Of a stretch of DNA of 35,210 nucleotides, positions 9,191 to 18,209 are shown piece by piece. A program made the position numbers and the translations under genes. Below the pieces are notes generated by a model that was given only the letters and a program-made list of their open reading frames with translations, made no database searches and was not told the origin of the DNA. Within the stretch, counting starts at the first letter, position 1, and the number at the start of each line of letters is the position of its first letter. Source of the stretch: Rhodoferax sp. (GTDB taxonomy: Bacteria > Pseudomonadota > Gammaproteobacteria > Burkholderiales > Burkholderiaceae_C); the NCBI RefSeq assembly GCF_028714215.1, contig NZ_JAQTMS010000054.1, positions 1-35,210 on the forward strand, written 5' to 3'.

Positions 9191-9958
9191 ATGAACCTTC
9201 TGCCAAAAATCGTGGCTTCGATCGGCCTGTTCACCCTCGCGCTGGGCAGCGTCAATGCGCAGAACAAGGAGCTGGTGGTCGGCTCCAGCGCCACCTACCG
9301 CCCCTTTGCCTATGAAAGCCCCAGCAAGGAGATCGTCGGCTACGACGTCGACATCATCAAGGCGGTGGCGCAGAAAGCCGGCCTGCAAATCAAGATCGTC
9401 AACACGCCCTGGACCGGCATCTTCGCGGCCCTCAACAACGGCGACGTGGACCTTGTCATTTCCGGTGTCACCATCAACGACAAACGCAAGCAGTCGTACG
9501 ACTTCACCATGCCCTACTTCGAGGCGCGCCAGCTGATCGCGGTTCACAAGGACAGCAACGTCAAGAGCTTGAAAGATCTGGCCGGCAAGAAGATTGGCGT
9601 CGTCACCGGCAGCACCGCCGACGACACCGCCTCGCGTGAATTCGGCAAGACCAACCCCGATATTCGCCGCTTTGAAAGCACCCCGGTGATCATTTCGGAA
9701 CTGGCCAACAGCGGTGTCGATGCGGCCATCGGCGACAACGGCGTGATCGCCTTTCGGGTACAGGAGCACAAACAGCTCAAGACCGTGAACGATCCGAGCT
9801 TTCCCAAGGAGTACTTCGGCATCGTCGTCAAGCAGGGCAACAAGGCGCTGCTGGCCAAGCTCAATAGCGGCCTGAGCGCCATCAAGGCCGACGGCAGCTA
9901 CGCGCAGATCTACAAAAAATGGTTCCTGGCCGAGGCACCGGTATTGCCGGCCCAATAA
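9191..9958 (+). CDS. Polar amino acid ABC transporter, periplasmic binding protein
   Basis: A family 3 solute-binding protein of 255 residues. The signal peptide MNLLPKIVASIGLFTLALGS ends near NAQ. The mature part shows TYRPFAYESPSKEIVGYDVDI, the usual ligand-binding opening of this family, and DLVISGVTINDKRKQ in the middle. It captures a polar or charged amino acid; the closest familiar members bind glutamine, histidine or cystine, and the specificity cannot be read here. The start at 9191 opens the signal peptide; the frame is open 25 codons upstream. It heads a three-gene importer operon with the permease 21 bases downstream. Confidence 0.92.
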   Translation: MNLLPKIVASIGLFTLALGSVNAQNKELVVGSSATYRPFAYESPSKEIVGYDVDIIKAVAQKAGLQIKIVNTPWTGIFAALNNGDVDLVISGVTINDKRKQSYDFTMPYFEARQLIAVHKDSNVKSLKDLAGKKIGVVTGSTADDTASREFGKTNPDIRRFESTPVIISELANSGVDAAIGDNGVIAFRVQEHKQLKTVNDPSFPKEYFGIVVKQGNKALLAKLNSGLSAIKADGSYAQIYKKWFLAEAPVLPAQ

Positions 9959-9979
9959 TCGCTGAACAGGGCTGCCTCG

Positions 9980-10747
9980 ATGGAGCAGGTGCTCTGGTTC
10001 GGCTGGTTCCGCGCCGACATCATTGCCGAGTACGCCGCGCTGTTCTGGCGCGGCCTGCAGATGACCATCCTGGTCACGCTGCTGTGCATCGTGCAGGGCA
10101 CGGCGCTGGGCCTGGCGATCGGCATGGCGCGGCTGGCGCAAGCCCGTCACGCGCCGGCCCGGCAGTTGTGCCAGTACGCCTTGCGCTGGCCGGCCACGGT
10201 CTATGTCAGCTTCTTCCGCGGCACGCCCTTGTTCGTGCAGATTCTGCTGATTCACTTCGCGGTGTTGCCGCTGTTCATCAACCCGGCCGACGGCCTGCTG
10301 ATTTCCGGCGAGAGCGCGCGCCACCTGAAGCAGAACTACGGCGCCTTCATGTCCGGCGTAGCGGCCCTGACGCTCAACTCCGGCGCCTATATTTCGGAGA
10401 TCTTCCGCGCCGGCATCCAGTCGATCGACCGTGGCCAGGCGGAAGCCGCGCGTTCGCTGGGCCTGTCGTTCCCGCGCACCATGTACCACGTGGTGCTGCC
10501 GCAGGCGTTTCGCAGAATGCTGCCACCCCTGGGCAACAACGCCATTTCCCTGCTCAAGGACTCGTCGCTGATTTCAGCCATTGGCCTGGCGGAACTGGCC
10601 TACGCCGCACGCACGGTGGCCGGTGCCTACTCGCGCTACTGGGAACCCTATCTCACGATTTCACTGATGTACTGGCTGCTGACGCTGGGTCTGGCCTACG
10701 CTGTCAACAGGTTGGAGGCGCGCTATGGACGAGGTGATTCGCGTTGA
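9980..10747 (+). CDS. Polar amino acid ABC transporter, permease
   Basis: A 255-residue HisM/GlnP-type inner membrane permease with about five membrane segments. The cytoplasmic EAA loop that docks the ATPase is clear: [20 protein letters not shown] at about residues 155-174. A stretch around residues 95-125 ([20 protein letters not shown]) extends a periplasmic loop compared with short family members. Only one permease gene is present, so the channel is probably a homodimer. Its end overlaps the ATPase start by 23 bases. Confidence 0.92.
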   Translation: MEQVLWFGWFRADIIAEYAALFWRGLQMTILVTLLCIVQGTALGLAIGMARLAQARHAPARQLCQYALRWPATVYVSFFRGTPLFVQILLIHFAVLPLFINPADGLLISGESARHLKQNYGAFMSGVAALTLNSGAYISEIFRAGIQSIDRGQAEAARSLGLSFPRTMYHVVLPQAFRRMLPPLGNNAISLLKDSSLISAIGLAELAYAARTVAGAYSRYWEPYLTISLMYWLLTLGLAYAVNRLEARYGRGDSR

Positions 10748-11456
10748 GGGCTTGACCAAGCAGTTTGGTCATCTTCAGGTGTTGCGCGGCATCGACTGCG
10801 TCATCCAGGCATCGGAAGTGGTCTGCGTCATCGGGCCATCCGGCTCGGGAAAGAGTACTTTTCTGCGCTGCCTGAACGGGCTGGAAGAGGCTTCCGGCGG
10901 GCAGGTCCTGGTCAGTGGTGTTTCGGTGCACGAAGCCCGCACCGACGTCGACGCGCTGCGCTCCGAGATCGGCATGGTGTTTCAGCGTTTCAACCTGTTC
11001 CCGCACAAGACCGTGCTGGAAAATATCACGCTGGCGCCGACCAAGGTGCGCGGATTAAGCTCCGCGCAAGCGCGCGGCCGTGCCCATGAATTGCTGACCA
11101 AGGTCGGGCTGCTCGACAAGATTGACGCCTACCCGAACCAGTTGTCGGGCGGTCAGCAGCAACGGGTGGCCATCGCCCGGGCGCTTGCCATGCAGCCGCG
11201 CATCATGCTGTTCGACGAGCCCACCTCGGCGCTCGACCCGGAACTGGTCGGCGAGGTGCTGGACGTCATGCAGACGCTGGCCGAGGAAGGCATGACCATG
11301 GTCGTCGTCACCCACGAGATGGGGTTTGCGCGCCAGGTGGCGGATCGTGTGCTGTTCATCGACGACGGTCTGGTGGTCGAAGAAGGGTCTCCGGCCGACA
11401 TTTTTGAGCAGCCGAAGGAAGAGCGCACCCGCAAATTTCTAAGCAAAGTGCTGTAG
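10725..11456 (+). CDS. Polar amino acid ABC transporter, ATPase
   Basis: A 243-residue GlnQ/HisP-type ATPase that powers the importer formed with the two preceding genes. Walker A is GPSGSGKST (about residues 37-45), the signature is LSGGQQQR and Walker B is [14 protein letters not shown], followed by the switch histidine in VVTHEM. The gene overlaps the permease by 23 bases, indicating translational coupling. It is the last gene of the operon and is convergent with the isomerase gene, with 28 bases between the stops and no obvious terminator. Confidence 0.95.
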   Translation: MDEVIRVEGLTKQFGHLQVLRGIDCVIQASEVVCVIGPSGSGKSTFLRCLNGLEEASGGQVLVSGVSVHEARTDVDALRSEIGMVFQRFNLFPHKTVLENITLAPTKVRGLSSAQARGRAHELLTKVGLLDKIDAYPNQLSGGQQQRVAIARALAMQPRIMLFDEPTSALDPELVGEVLDVMQTLAEEGMTMVVVTHEMGFARQVADRVLFIDDGLVVEEGSPADIFEQPKEERTRKFLSKVL

Positions 11457-11484
11457 TGCAGTTCTTATCCTTATCCTATATGGC

Positions 11485-12087
11485 TCACGTTGCTGCCAGT
11501 TTGCGTTGCACGAAGTCAAGCCGGTCCTGACCCCAGAAAATTTCACCGTCAATGCAATAACTGGGGGCACCAAAAACAGCCGCGTCAATCGCCGCCTGGG
11601 TGTATGCGTCATATTCCTGTTGCACCGTCTGGCTGCGCGATTGCGCCAGCCGATCCGCCGGCAGACCGCTTTCACTTAACAGTTGTGCCAGCGTTTGGGC
11701 ACTGGCAATATCGCGCTGCTGCACCCAGACCGCCGCCAACACCGCGCCGCTCAAGCGCAGCGCGGCCGACGCGCCGTCCTGCAGATCGACCGCAAGGATC
11801 AGGCGCGCCGCGTCATCCCCGGCCACCGGGAAATAGCGTGGCTGCAGATTCAGCGGCAGTTTCAGAAAATCACGAAAGCGGGCCAGTTCCTGCAAGCGGT
11901 AGGCCTGGCGTTGCGGGGCGCGTTTGGACAAGGGCAGCCCGCCGGATACGGCAAACACCTTGCCGAAGTCCACCGGCCGCACGCGAACCGTGGCCCGCGC
12001 CGCCTGCGCCAGTGCCGCGAAACGCTCATGACCCAGATAAGTCCACGGGCTTTGCGGGGCGAAGTAGTAGTCGATAGTCTGGTTCAC
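11485..12087 (-). CDS. DsbA-family 2-hydroxychromene-2-carboxylate isomerase-like protein
   Basis: A 200-residue thioredoxin-fold protein of the kappa-GST/HCCA isomerase family. The N-terminus reads IDYYFAPQSPWTYLGHERF, with serine rather than a CxxC pair at the active site, and the C-terminus has FGAPSYCIDGEIFWGQDRL, the conserved cis-proline and substrate-closing region. NahD members isomerise 2-hydroxychromene-2-carboxylate in naphthalene breakdown using glutathione. No aromatic pathway genes lie nearby, so a general glutathione-dependent role is equally possible. It is transcribed together with or just downstream of the XRE-cupin regulator (57-base gap). Confidence 0.85.
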   Translation of the reverse strand: MNQTIDYYFAPQSPWTYLGHERFAALAQAARATVRVRPVDFGKVFAVSGGLPLSKRAPQRQAYRLQELARFRDFLKLPLNLQPRYFPVAGDDAARLILAVDLQDGASAALRLSGAVLAAVWVQQRDIASAQTLAQLLSESGLPADRLAQSRSQTVQQEYDAYTQAAIDAAVFGAPSYCIDGEIFWGQDRLDFVQRKLAAT

Positions 12088-12144
12088 TTGATCTCCTTTT
12101 GAATTGACAGCGGCCTAGGGATTGGGGCCTCAACCAGCCGGCGG

Positions 12145-12846
12145 CTACGGACGTGATTTCTTCGGCCTGACGGCAGCAGCAGCAGCGGCATCCCGTGTCG
12201 CGTTCTCGCGTGCCAACCTGGTGAAACTGCTCTCGCTGGTACAGGCACCCACGACTCTGGACAAGCGGCGGCTGACGCTGATATAGGCATGGCCGATGCG
12301 GCTGTCGAAGTAGATCGAGTCGCCGCGCGCCAGCCGCAACATGGAGCCGTCCTCGAAATACACCTCGACCGCACCGCTCAGGATGTGGACAAACTCCTCG
12401 CCCTCGTGGCGTGCAAAGTCCTGCGGCCCATTGATGCGGCGCGCATGCACGGTCCCCAAAATGGGACTCATCTGCTTGCCCAGCGCGCTGGTGCCGAGAA
12501 ACTCATAAGAGACCGCCTGCCCCTGGTACAGCACACCGGCACCGGCGCGCGTGACCACCGGCCGATCGAGTCGAGCGACCTTGGCGTCGGCCTGGGAGAA
12601 CATCGCCGCCATGTCCATTTGCAGGGCAGCGCCGAGCGCCGAGAACTTCTCGTAACTGAGGGCCAGCTGTCCGCGCTCGGCGCGTGAAATAGTGGTGATG
12701 GAAACGCCCGAGCGCTGGGCCACCTCGGCCAGCGTCAGGCCCAGTTGCTTGCGCGTTGCGCGCAGGCGCTTGCCGAAGGTCACACGATCCAGCGTGTGCG
12801 GCCCCTTGTCAGGTTTGAGCTTGGGTACGGTTTTCAGATTGGCCAT
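12145..12846 (-). CDS. XRE-family regulator with C-terminal cupin domain
   Basis: A 233-residue two-domain transcription factor. The helix-turn-helix spans about residues 26-80 (FGKRLRATRKQLGLTLAEVA ... SGVSITTISRAERG). A cupin sensor domain follows at about residues 145-210 (HEGEEFVHILSGAVEVYFED ... GDSIYFDSRIGHAYIS). The C-terminus is a low-complexity Ala/Arg/Lys tail. Such proteins (PuuR, SutR relatives) repress catabolic or transport genes until a small amine or amino-acid-derived ligand binds the cupin. It is divergent from the oxidoreductase/peptide-transport run, and the shared region carries a double palindrome, so it very likely controls that run and itself. Confidence 0.9.
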   Translation of the reverse strand: MANLKTVPKLKPDKGPHTLDRVTFGKRLRATRKQLGLTLAEVAQRSGVSITTISRAERGQLALSYEKFSALGAALQMDMAAMFSQADAKVARLDRPVVTRAGAGVLYQGQAVSYEFLGTSALGKQMSPILGTVHARRINGPQDFARHEGEEFVHILSGAVEVYFEDGSMLRLARGDSIYFDSRIGHAYISVSRRLSRVVGACTSESSFTRLARENATRDAAAAAAVRPKKSRP

Positions 12847-12866
12847 TTGACATTTCCAGCGGCCCT

Positions 12867-12896
12867 AGTTTAGCCACATAATTTGCAGATACGCAA
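12867..12896 (-). promoter_or_regulatory. Possible promoter of the XRE-cupin gene
   Basis: On the minus strand TTGCGT and TAAACT are separated by 18 bases. The -35 box lies inside the left operator arm, which would explain autorepression. The boxes match the consensus only partly, so this is tentative. Confidence 0.35.
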
Positions 12897-12922
12897 AAAT
12901 ATAATTTGCGTATCTGCAAATT
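12880..12922. promoter_or_regulatory. Double operator: perfect 18-bp inverted repeat in the divergent promoter region
   Basis: Positions 12880-12897 and 12905-12922 are perfect reverse complements across a 7-base spacer. Each arm is itself a smaller dyad of the form TTTGC-N6-GCAAA, so the site is two operator copies facing each other. It lies between the XRE-cupin gene and the divergent oxidoreductase gene, in an AT-rich pocket of otherwise GC-rich DNA. This is the expected arrangement for a dimeric HTH repressor binding twice and closing both promoters. Confidence 0.8.
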
Positions 12923-12934
12923 TCATACTAGACT
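12906..12934 (+). promoter_or_regulatory. Possible promoter of the oxidoreductase/peptide-transport operon
   Basis: TTGCGT and TAGACT are separated by 17 bases on the plus strand, with the -35 box inside the right operator arm. It mirrors the minus-strand candidate at 12867-12896. The match to the consensus is moderate, and the leader to the gene start at 13015 would be about 75 bases. Confidence 0.35.
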
Positions 12935-13014
12935 GGTTTCAGGTTCACGAATTTCCGAACACCAGTGCGGCGGTCTTGGCGCACTGTGACGACCCCCTTT
13001 GAAAACACCACGCA

Positions 13015-14160
13015 ATGGCTGAACAGACTGACTTTCTCATCATCGGCGGCGGCATCGCCGGCGCATCGATCGGCTACTGGCTGGCACCGCACGGCCGCGT
13101 GACGCTGCTGGAGCGCGAGTCGCAGCCGGGCTACCACTCGACCGGACGCTCGGCGGCGGTCTTCATGGAGAGCTACGGCACACCCCAGGTGCGCGCGCTC
13201 ACCATGGCCAGCCGCGCTTTCATGGAACAGCCGCCCGAGGGCTTCAGCGAGCATCCGCTGCTGGCGCCGCGCTGCGCCATGATGGTGGCGACGCAAGGAC
13301 AAGAGGCGCTGCTGGCGGAGCACTGGGAGGTTCTGCGCGGCATGTCGCCACGCGCGCAACTGCTCGACAGCGCCGCCGCCTGCGCCCGGGTCCCGGTGCT
13401 GCGGCCGGAGAAAGTACGGGGTGCGGTGTTCGAGCCCGACGCCGCCGACATGGACGTGCATGCCATTCACCAGGGTTACCTGCGCGGGCTGCGGCGCTCC
13501 GGCGGCAGCCTGGTCTGCAATGCCGAAGTAACGGCGCTGCAGCACGCGGCGGGCCGCTGGCGGGTGCAGGCCGCCGGGCTCACTTTCGAGGCGCCAGTCG
13601 TGATCAACGCGGCCGGCGCCTGGGCCGACGTGGTGGCGGCGCTGGCCGGCTTGCCAGGTATCGGACTGGAGCCGCGGCGGCGTTCCGCCTTCATCTTCGC
13701 GCCGCCCGACGGCCTGGCCAGCGCCCACTGGCCGCTGACCATAGGCATAGGGGAAGACTGGTACTTCAAGCCCGATGCCGGCATGCTGCTGGGCTCACCG
13801 GCCAATGCCGACCCGGTGGCGCCGCAGGACATCCAGCCCGAGGAACTCGACATCGCGCTGGCCATAGACCGCATTCAGGCGATGACCAGCCTCACCATCC
13901 GCCGGCCGACGCGGACCTGGGCCGGACTGCGCTCGTTCGTTGCCGACGGCGACCTGGTCGGCGGTTTCGACCCCCAGGCAGCCGGTTTCTTCTGGCTGGC
14001 GGCGCAAGGCGGCTATGGCATCCAGACCTCGGCCGCGATGGGCGAGGCCTGCGCTGCGCTGGTGCGCGGCCTGCCGCTGCCGCAGCGCATTGCGGCTTAT
14101 GGCTTGAGCGCCGAAATGCTCAGTCCGGCGCGAGCGCGTCTTTCCTCCCTTCAACCTTGA
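13015..14160 (+). CDS. FAD-dependent oxidoreductase, D-amino-acid oxidase/DadA-like family
   Basis: A 381-residue flavoprotein of the DAO fold. The dinucleotide-binding loop is LIIGGGIAGASIGYWLA at residues 8-24, followed by the acidic end LLERES; a second conserved segment VVINAAGAWAD occurs near residue 195 and the FAD-closing GYGIQTSAAMGEA near the C-terminus. Family members oxidise amines or amino acids (D-amino acids, glycine, sarcosine, proline) to imino acids. It is the first gene of the operon next to an N-acyl-D-amino-acid deacylase, which favours a D-amino acid substrate, but this is inference. Its stop lies 8 bases before the M81 peptidase start. Confidence 0.88.
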   Translation: MAEQTDFLIIGGGIAGASIGYWLAPHGRVTLLERESQPGYHSTGRSAAVFMESYGTPQVRALTMASRAFMEQPPEGFSEHPLLAPRCAMMVATQGQEALLAEHWEVLRGMSPRAQLLDSAAACARVPVLRPEKVRGAVFEPDAADMDVHAIHQGYLRGLRRSGGSLVCNAEVTALQHAAGRWRVQAAGLTFEAPVVINAAGAWADVVAALAGLPGIGLEPRRRSAFIFAPPDGLASAHWPLTIGIGEDWYFKPDAGMLLGSPANADPVAPQDIQPEELDIALAIDRIQAMTSLTIRRPTRTWAGLRSFVADGDLVGGFDPQAAGFFWLAAQGGYGIQTSAAMGEACAALVRGLPLPQRIAAYGLSAEMLSPARARLSSLQP

Positions 14161-14168
14161 GCCCCACC

Positions 14169-15614
14169 ATGCGTGTCTTCAGCGCTTCCCTGGCCACAGA
14201 AACCAACACCTTTGGCCCCATGCCCACCGGTCTTTCCTCGTTCCGGGATCGCGGCTACTTCCCGGCCGGTCAGCACCCGGACCAGATGACTTTTTTCTCC
14301 GGTCCTCTGTGGGCCGCGCGCCTGCGTGGCGCTGACCAGGGCTGGGACCTGGTCGAAGGCGTGGTGGCCGGCGCCCAGCCCAGCGGCATCACGACCCGCC
14401 ACGCCTATGAAACCCTGCGCGAGGAACTGCTGACCGATCTGCGTCGCGCGCTGCCGGTGGACATGGTGTTGCTAGGCTTGCACGGCGCCATGGTGGCCGA
14501 CGGCTACGACGACTGCGAGGGCGACCTGCTGGAGCGCGTGCGCGCCATCGTCGGACCGGGCGTCGTGGTCGGCGCCGAACTCGACCCGCACAATCACCTG
14601 ACGCCGGCCATGGTCCGCTACGCCGATGTGCTGATCGCGTTCAAGGAATACCCGCACACCGACATCCTCGAGCGCGGTCTTGAACTGGTCGATCTGTGCG
14701 CCGCCAAGGTGGCCGGAAAAGTCCAGCCGGTGGCCGCCGTGGTGGACTGCGAGATGATAGTCACCATGCACACCTCGCGTCAGCCGGCGCGCGGTTTCGT
14801 CGACCGCATCCAGGCCCTGGAGGGCAAGAACGGCGTGCTCTCGATCTCCATCTCGCACGGCTTTGCCTGGGGTGACGTGGCCCAGATGGGGACCAAGGTG
14901 CTGGTCTATAGCGACGGCGACGCGGCCCGGGCCCAGACACTGGCGCGGCAACTGGCCGATGAGCTGATCGCCCTGCGCGAGCAGCTCACCGTGCACTACC
15001 CCAGCATCGACGCCGCGCTGGATCAGGCGCTGGCGTTCGACGGCGGCCCGGTGGTGCTGGCCGACGGTGCCGACAACCCCGGCGGTGGCGCGGCCGGCGA
15101 TTCGACCTTCATCCTGCGCCGCATGGTGGAGCGCGGCATAGTCAACGCGGCGCTGGGGCCCCTGTGGGATCCGGTGGCGGTGCGCATCGCCTTCGATGCC
15201 GGCGTCGGCGCGCGCCTGATGCTGCGCGTCGGCGGCAAAATCAGCCCGCTGTCGGGCGCGCCGATCGACCTGGATTGCACTGTCAAGGCGCTCCGGAGCA
15301 ACATGGTGATGACCGGCCTGGCCAACACCCCCAGCCAGTTGGGCGACTGTGCGCTGATCGAGGCCATGGGCATCGAGATCGTGCTGATCACCCTGCGCAA
15401 CCAGGCCATGGGCACCGATCTGTTCACGCAACTGGGCTGCGACCTGGCGGCGAAGAAAATCATCGTCGTCAAATCCTCGCAGCACTTCTACGCCTCCTTC
15501 TCCAAACTGGCCCGCCATGTCATCTACGTGGCCGCTCCGGGGGCCGTCACGCTGGACCTTGGCACGCTGCATTACCGCAAGATACACCGCCCCAAATGGC
15601 CGCTGGACGCCTGA
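14169..15614 (+). CDS. M81-family metallopeptidase (MlrC-like)
   Basis: A 481-residue member of the M81 family, whose best known member MlrC (microcystinase C) cleaves linearised microcystin and its tetrapeptide in sphingomonads. The N-terminus ASLATETNTFGP, the segment LHGAMVADGYDDCEGDLLER (about residues 104-123) and the metal-binding ELDPHNH with D139, H141 and H143 are typical; the C-terminal MlrC domain contains DGADNPGGG. Most M81 proteins sit beside oligopeptide ABC importers, as here, and probably hydrolyse imported peptides or peptide-like amides. A TTG 12 bases upstream is an alternative start overlapping the previous stop. No claim is made that microcystin is the substrate. Confidence 0.88.
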   Translation: MRVFSASLATETNTFGPMPTGLSSFRDRGYFPAGQHPDQMTFFSGPLWAARLRGADQGWDLVEGVVAGAQPSGITTRHAYETLREELLTDLRRALPVDMVLLGLHGAMVADGYDDCEGDLLERVRAIVGPGVVVGAELDPHNHLTPAMVRYADVLIAFKEYPHTDILERGLELVDLCAAKVAGKVQPVAAVVDCEMIVTMHTSRQPARGFVDRIQALEGKNGVLSISISHGFAWGDVAQMGTKVLVYSDGDAARAQTLARQLADELIALREQLTVHYPSIDAALDQALAFDGGPVVLADGADNPGGGAAGDSTFILRRMVERGIVNAALGPLWDPVAVRIAFDAGVGARLMLRVGGKISPLSGAPIDLDCTVKALRSNMVMTGLANTPSQLGDCALIEAMGIEIVLITLRNQAMGTDLFTQLGCDLAAKKIIVVKSSQHFYASFSKLARHVIYVAAPGAVTLDLGTLHYRKIHRPKWPLDA

Positions 15615-15659
15615 AATTTCACTTGTCAACATCAAACCAACATTACAGGAGACCTCACC

Positions 15660-17249
15660 ATGAAACGACAAGCTGCTCTCACCACTCTGTCTTCGCTGCT
15701 GCTGGGCGCTGCCATCAGCCTGGCCAGCCTGCCGGCGCTGGCGCAAACCAAAACGCTGCGCATGGTGGCGCACGCCGACGTGAAAATCCTGGACCCCACC
15801 TTCACCACCGCCTACATCACGCGCAACTTTGGCTACATGGTCTACGACATGCCGTTCGGCCTGGATGCCAAGAGCGTGCCGCGGCCGCAGATGGTGGAAA
15901 AATACAGCACCTCCAAGGACGGCAAGTTGTGGACCTTCACGCTGCGCCCGGGACTCAAGTTCTCCGACGGCAGCGCCGTGACCGCCGCCGACGCGGTGGC
16001 CTCGATGCAGCGCTGGACCACACGCGACAGCATCGGCCGCGCCATGACCGCCGTCGCCGCGCCGGAATGGAAGGCGCTGGATGCCCGGACTTTCACGCTG
16101 ACGCTGAAGGAGCCGTTCGGCATGGTGCTGGAGGGCATGTCCAAGCCTTCGGCGTTCCCGCCGGTGATCATGCCCGAGCGTCTGGCCAAGCTGCCCACCA
16201 CGGCGCCGCTGACCGAAGTGCTGGGCTCCGGGCCTTTCATGTTCAAGCGCGACGAATGGGTGCCCGGCAACAAGGTGGTGTTTGTGCGCAACCCGCATTA
16301 CGTGGCCCGCACGGACCCGCCCAGCGCGCTGGCCGGCAGCAAGAAACCGGCCTTCGACCGGGTTGAGTGGCTCTACCTGCCGGACTCCAACAGCGCCGTC
16401 GCGGCACTGAAAAAAGGCGAGGTCGATTACATCGAGCAGGTCCCGCCCGACTACATCACACCGCTGCGCAGCGACCCCAATATCAAGATTGGCGCGGCCG
16501 GCTCCTGGCAGGGCTTCCTGGTGATGAACCAACTGCATCCGCCGTTCAACAACCCCAAGGTGCGCCAGGCGGTGCTCAAAGCCGTCAGCCAGGATCGCTT
16601 CACCGCGGCCATGGGTTACCCGCTGGACATGCGCGTGACCTACTGCCCGACCTACTTCATCTGCGGCGGTCCCAATGACACCGCGGCCGGTGCCGAGCCG
16701 TACCGCGTGGCGGACGTCGCCAAGGCCAAGCAGATGCTGGCCGACGCTGGCTACAAGGGCGAGAAAGTGGTGTTGCTGGTCCCCAGCGACGTCAGTTACC
16801 TCAACGCCGAAGCACTGATGGCGGCGCAGACCCTGCGCAGCATGGGCATGAACGTGGACGCACAGACCATGGACTGGGCCTCCATCAGCGGCCGGCGCTC
16901 CAAACGCGAGGCACCGGAAGCCGGCGGCTGGAGCATGTACGTCACGGTGGCCGGTGAATTCGACGTCAACTCGCCGATCACCAATGCTTACCTGAGCGCC
17001 GCCTGCGGCAACGGTCTGCCCGGCTGGGTCTGCGACAAGCAACTCGACGAACTGCGCTCGGCCTGGATCAAGGAAACCGTGCCGGCCAAGCGCAAGGCTT
17101 TGCTCGATGCGTTCCAGAGCCGGGCCTACGAGGCGGTGCCCTATATCAACGCCGGCCAGTACTCGCCGGCCTTTGCCGCGCGCAAGGAACTCAAGGGTGT
17201 CGACAAGCTGTGGGGCGGACTGCCCCTGCTGTGGCTGCTGGACAAATAA
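15660..17249 (+). CDS. Oligopeptide ABC transporter, periplasmic binding protein (family 5)
   Basis: A 529-residue solute-binding protein of the DppA/OppA group. The signal peptide runs from MKRQAALTTLSSLLLGAAIS to about ALAQ (residue 29). The mature protein starts with KTLRMVAHADVKILDPTFTT and includes WTFTLRPGLKFSDGSAVTAADAV in two parts, the standard opening of this family. A strong AGGAGA ribosome-binding site precedes the start at 15660. It delivers short peptides, or glutathione- or opine-like compounds, to the permease pair encoded next. It lies 45 bases after the M81 gene in the same operon. Confidence 0.95.
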   Translation: MKRQAALTTLSSLLLGAAISLASLPALAQTKTLRMVAHADVKILDPTFTTAYITRNFGYMVYDMPFGLDAKSVPRPQMVEKYSTSKDGKLWTFTLRPGLKFSDGSAVTAADAVASMQRWTTRDSIGRAMTAVAAPEWKALDARTFTLTLKEPFGMVLEGMSKPSAFPPVIMPERLAKLPTTAPLTEVLGSGPFMFKRDEWVPGNKVVFVRNPHYVARTDPPSALAGSKKPAFDRVEWLYLPDSNSAVAALKKGEVDYIEQVPPDYITPLRSDPNIKIGAAGSWQGFLVMNQLHPPFNNPKVRQAVLKAVSQDRFTAAMGYPLDMRVTYCPTYFICGGPNDTAAGAEPYRVADVAKAKQMLADAGYKGEKVVLLVPSDVSYLNAEALMAAQTLRSMGMNVDAQTMDWASISGRRSKREAPEAGGWSMYVTVAGEFDVNSPITNAYLSAACGNGLPGWVCDKQLDELRSAWIKETVPAKRKALLDAFQSRAYEAVPYINAGQYSPAFAARKELKGVDKLWGGLPLLWLLDK

Positions 17250-17273
17250 GTCAAGCCCGGTTGACGCACTCGC

Positions 17274-18209
17274 GTGGGCTACCTTCTCAGACGACTGCTA
17301 GCCACCTTGCCAGTGATGGCGGTGGTGGCGCTGGTGGTATTCCTGCTGATCCACCTGTCGCCCGGCGACCCGGCGACGCTGATTGCCGGCGACATGGCCA
17401 GCGAGGAGGACATCGCCCGGCTGCGTTCCGCTTTGGGTCTGGACCGGCCGCTGCTCCAACAGTTCCTGCTCTGGCTGGGGCGTCTGTTAACAGGCGACCT
17501 GGGCACCTCCATCTTTACCCAGGTGCCGGTGTCCCAGCTGCTGGCGCAACGGCTGGAGCCGACGCTGTCGATTGCCGTCCTCACCATGGCTTTGACGCTG
17601 CTGGTGGCGGTGCCGCTGGGAACCCTGGCAGCCTACCGCGCCGGCAGCTGGATCGACCGCGTCGTCATGCTGTTCGCGGTGCTGGCGTTCTCGGCGCCGG
17701 TGTTCCTGATCGGCTACCTGCTGATCTACACGCTGGCGATCCAGCTCGGCTGGTTTCCGGTGCAGGGCTATGCACGCCTGTCCGAAGGCCTGGGGCCATG
17801 GCTGCGCAGCCTGGTGCTGCCCTGCATCAACCTGGCCCTGGTGTACATCGCACTGGTCACGCGCATGACCCGCGCCACCGTGCTGGAGGTGCTGCTGGAA
17901 GACTACATCCGCACCGCCCGCGCCAAGGGTCTGGCGGTGCTGCCGGTGCTGGGCCACGCGCTGCGCAACGCCGCCATCCCGATCGCCACCACGGTGGGCG
18001 TCGGCATCGCGCTGCTGATTGGCGGCGTCGTGGTGACCGAGACCGTATTCGCCATTCCCGGCGTCGGCCGCCTGGTGATCGATTCGGTGCTGCACCATGA
18101 CTACCCGGTGATCCAGAGCGTGCTGTTGCTGTCGGCCGGCGTTTACGTGCTGATCAACCTGCTGATCGACCTCAGCTACCGGCTGTTCGACCCGCGCATC
18201 CAGTACTGA
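17274..18209 (+). CDS. Oligopeptide ABC transporter, DppB-type permease
   Basis: A 311-residue inner membrane permease with six predicted helices. The N-terminal helix is followed by HLSPGDPATLIAGDMASEED, the conserved DppB/OppB start, and the EAA-type loop RTARAKGLAVLPVLGHALRN lies around residues 213-232. The start is GTG at 17274, since no ATG in frame precedes the conserved first helix (MGYLLRRLLATLP). It ends in TGATG, sharing bases with the start of the next permease, so the two are translated in a coupled way. Confidence 0.93.
   Translation: MGYLLRRLLATLPVMAVVALVVFLLIHLSPGDPATLIAGDMASEEDIARLRSALGLDRPLLQQFLLWLGRLLTGDLGTSIFTQVPVSQLLAQRLEPTLSIAVLTMALTLLVAVPLGTLAAYRAGSWIDRVVMLFAVLAFSAPVFLIGYLLIYTLAIQLGWFPVQGYARLSEGLGPWLRSLVLPCINLALVYIALVTRMTRATVLEVLLEDYIRTARAKGLAVLPVLGHALRNAAIPIATTVGVGIALLIGGVVVTETVFAIPGVGRLVIDSVLHHDYPVIQSVLLLSAGVYVLINLLIDLSYRLFDPRIQY

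Noticed and set aside
9131..10489. A 452-codon minus-strand frame opposite the amino acid importer genes
   Set aside because: Arg/Gln/Gly-rich, no motif, fully overlapped by two standard ABC genes.
14169..15614. Specific role of the M81 protein as a microcystin-degrading enzyme
   Set aside because: No mlrA or mlrB is present and M81 proteins are widespread beside peptide importers; family membership alone does not show it.
14472..17042. An 856-codon open frame on the minus strand
   Set aside because: It spans two convincing plus-strand genes (M81 peptidase and peptide-binding protein) and has no recognisable motif; long antisense frames are common in GC-rich DNA.
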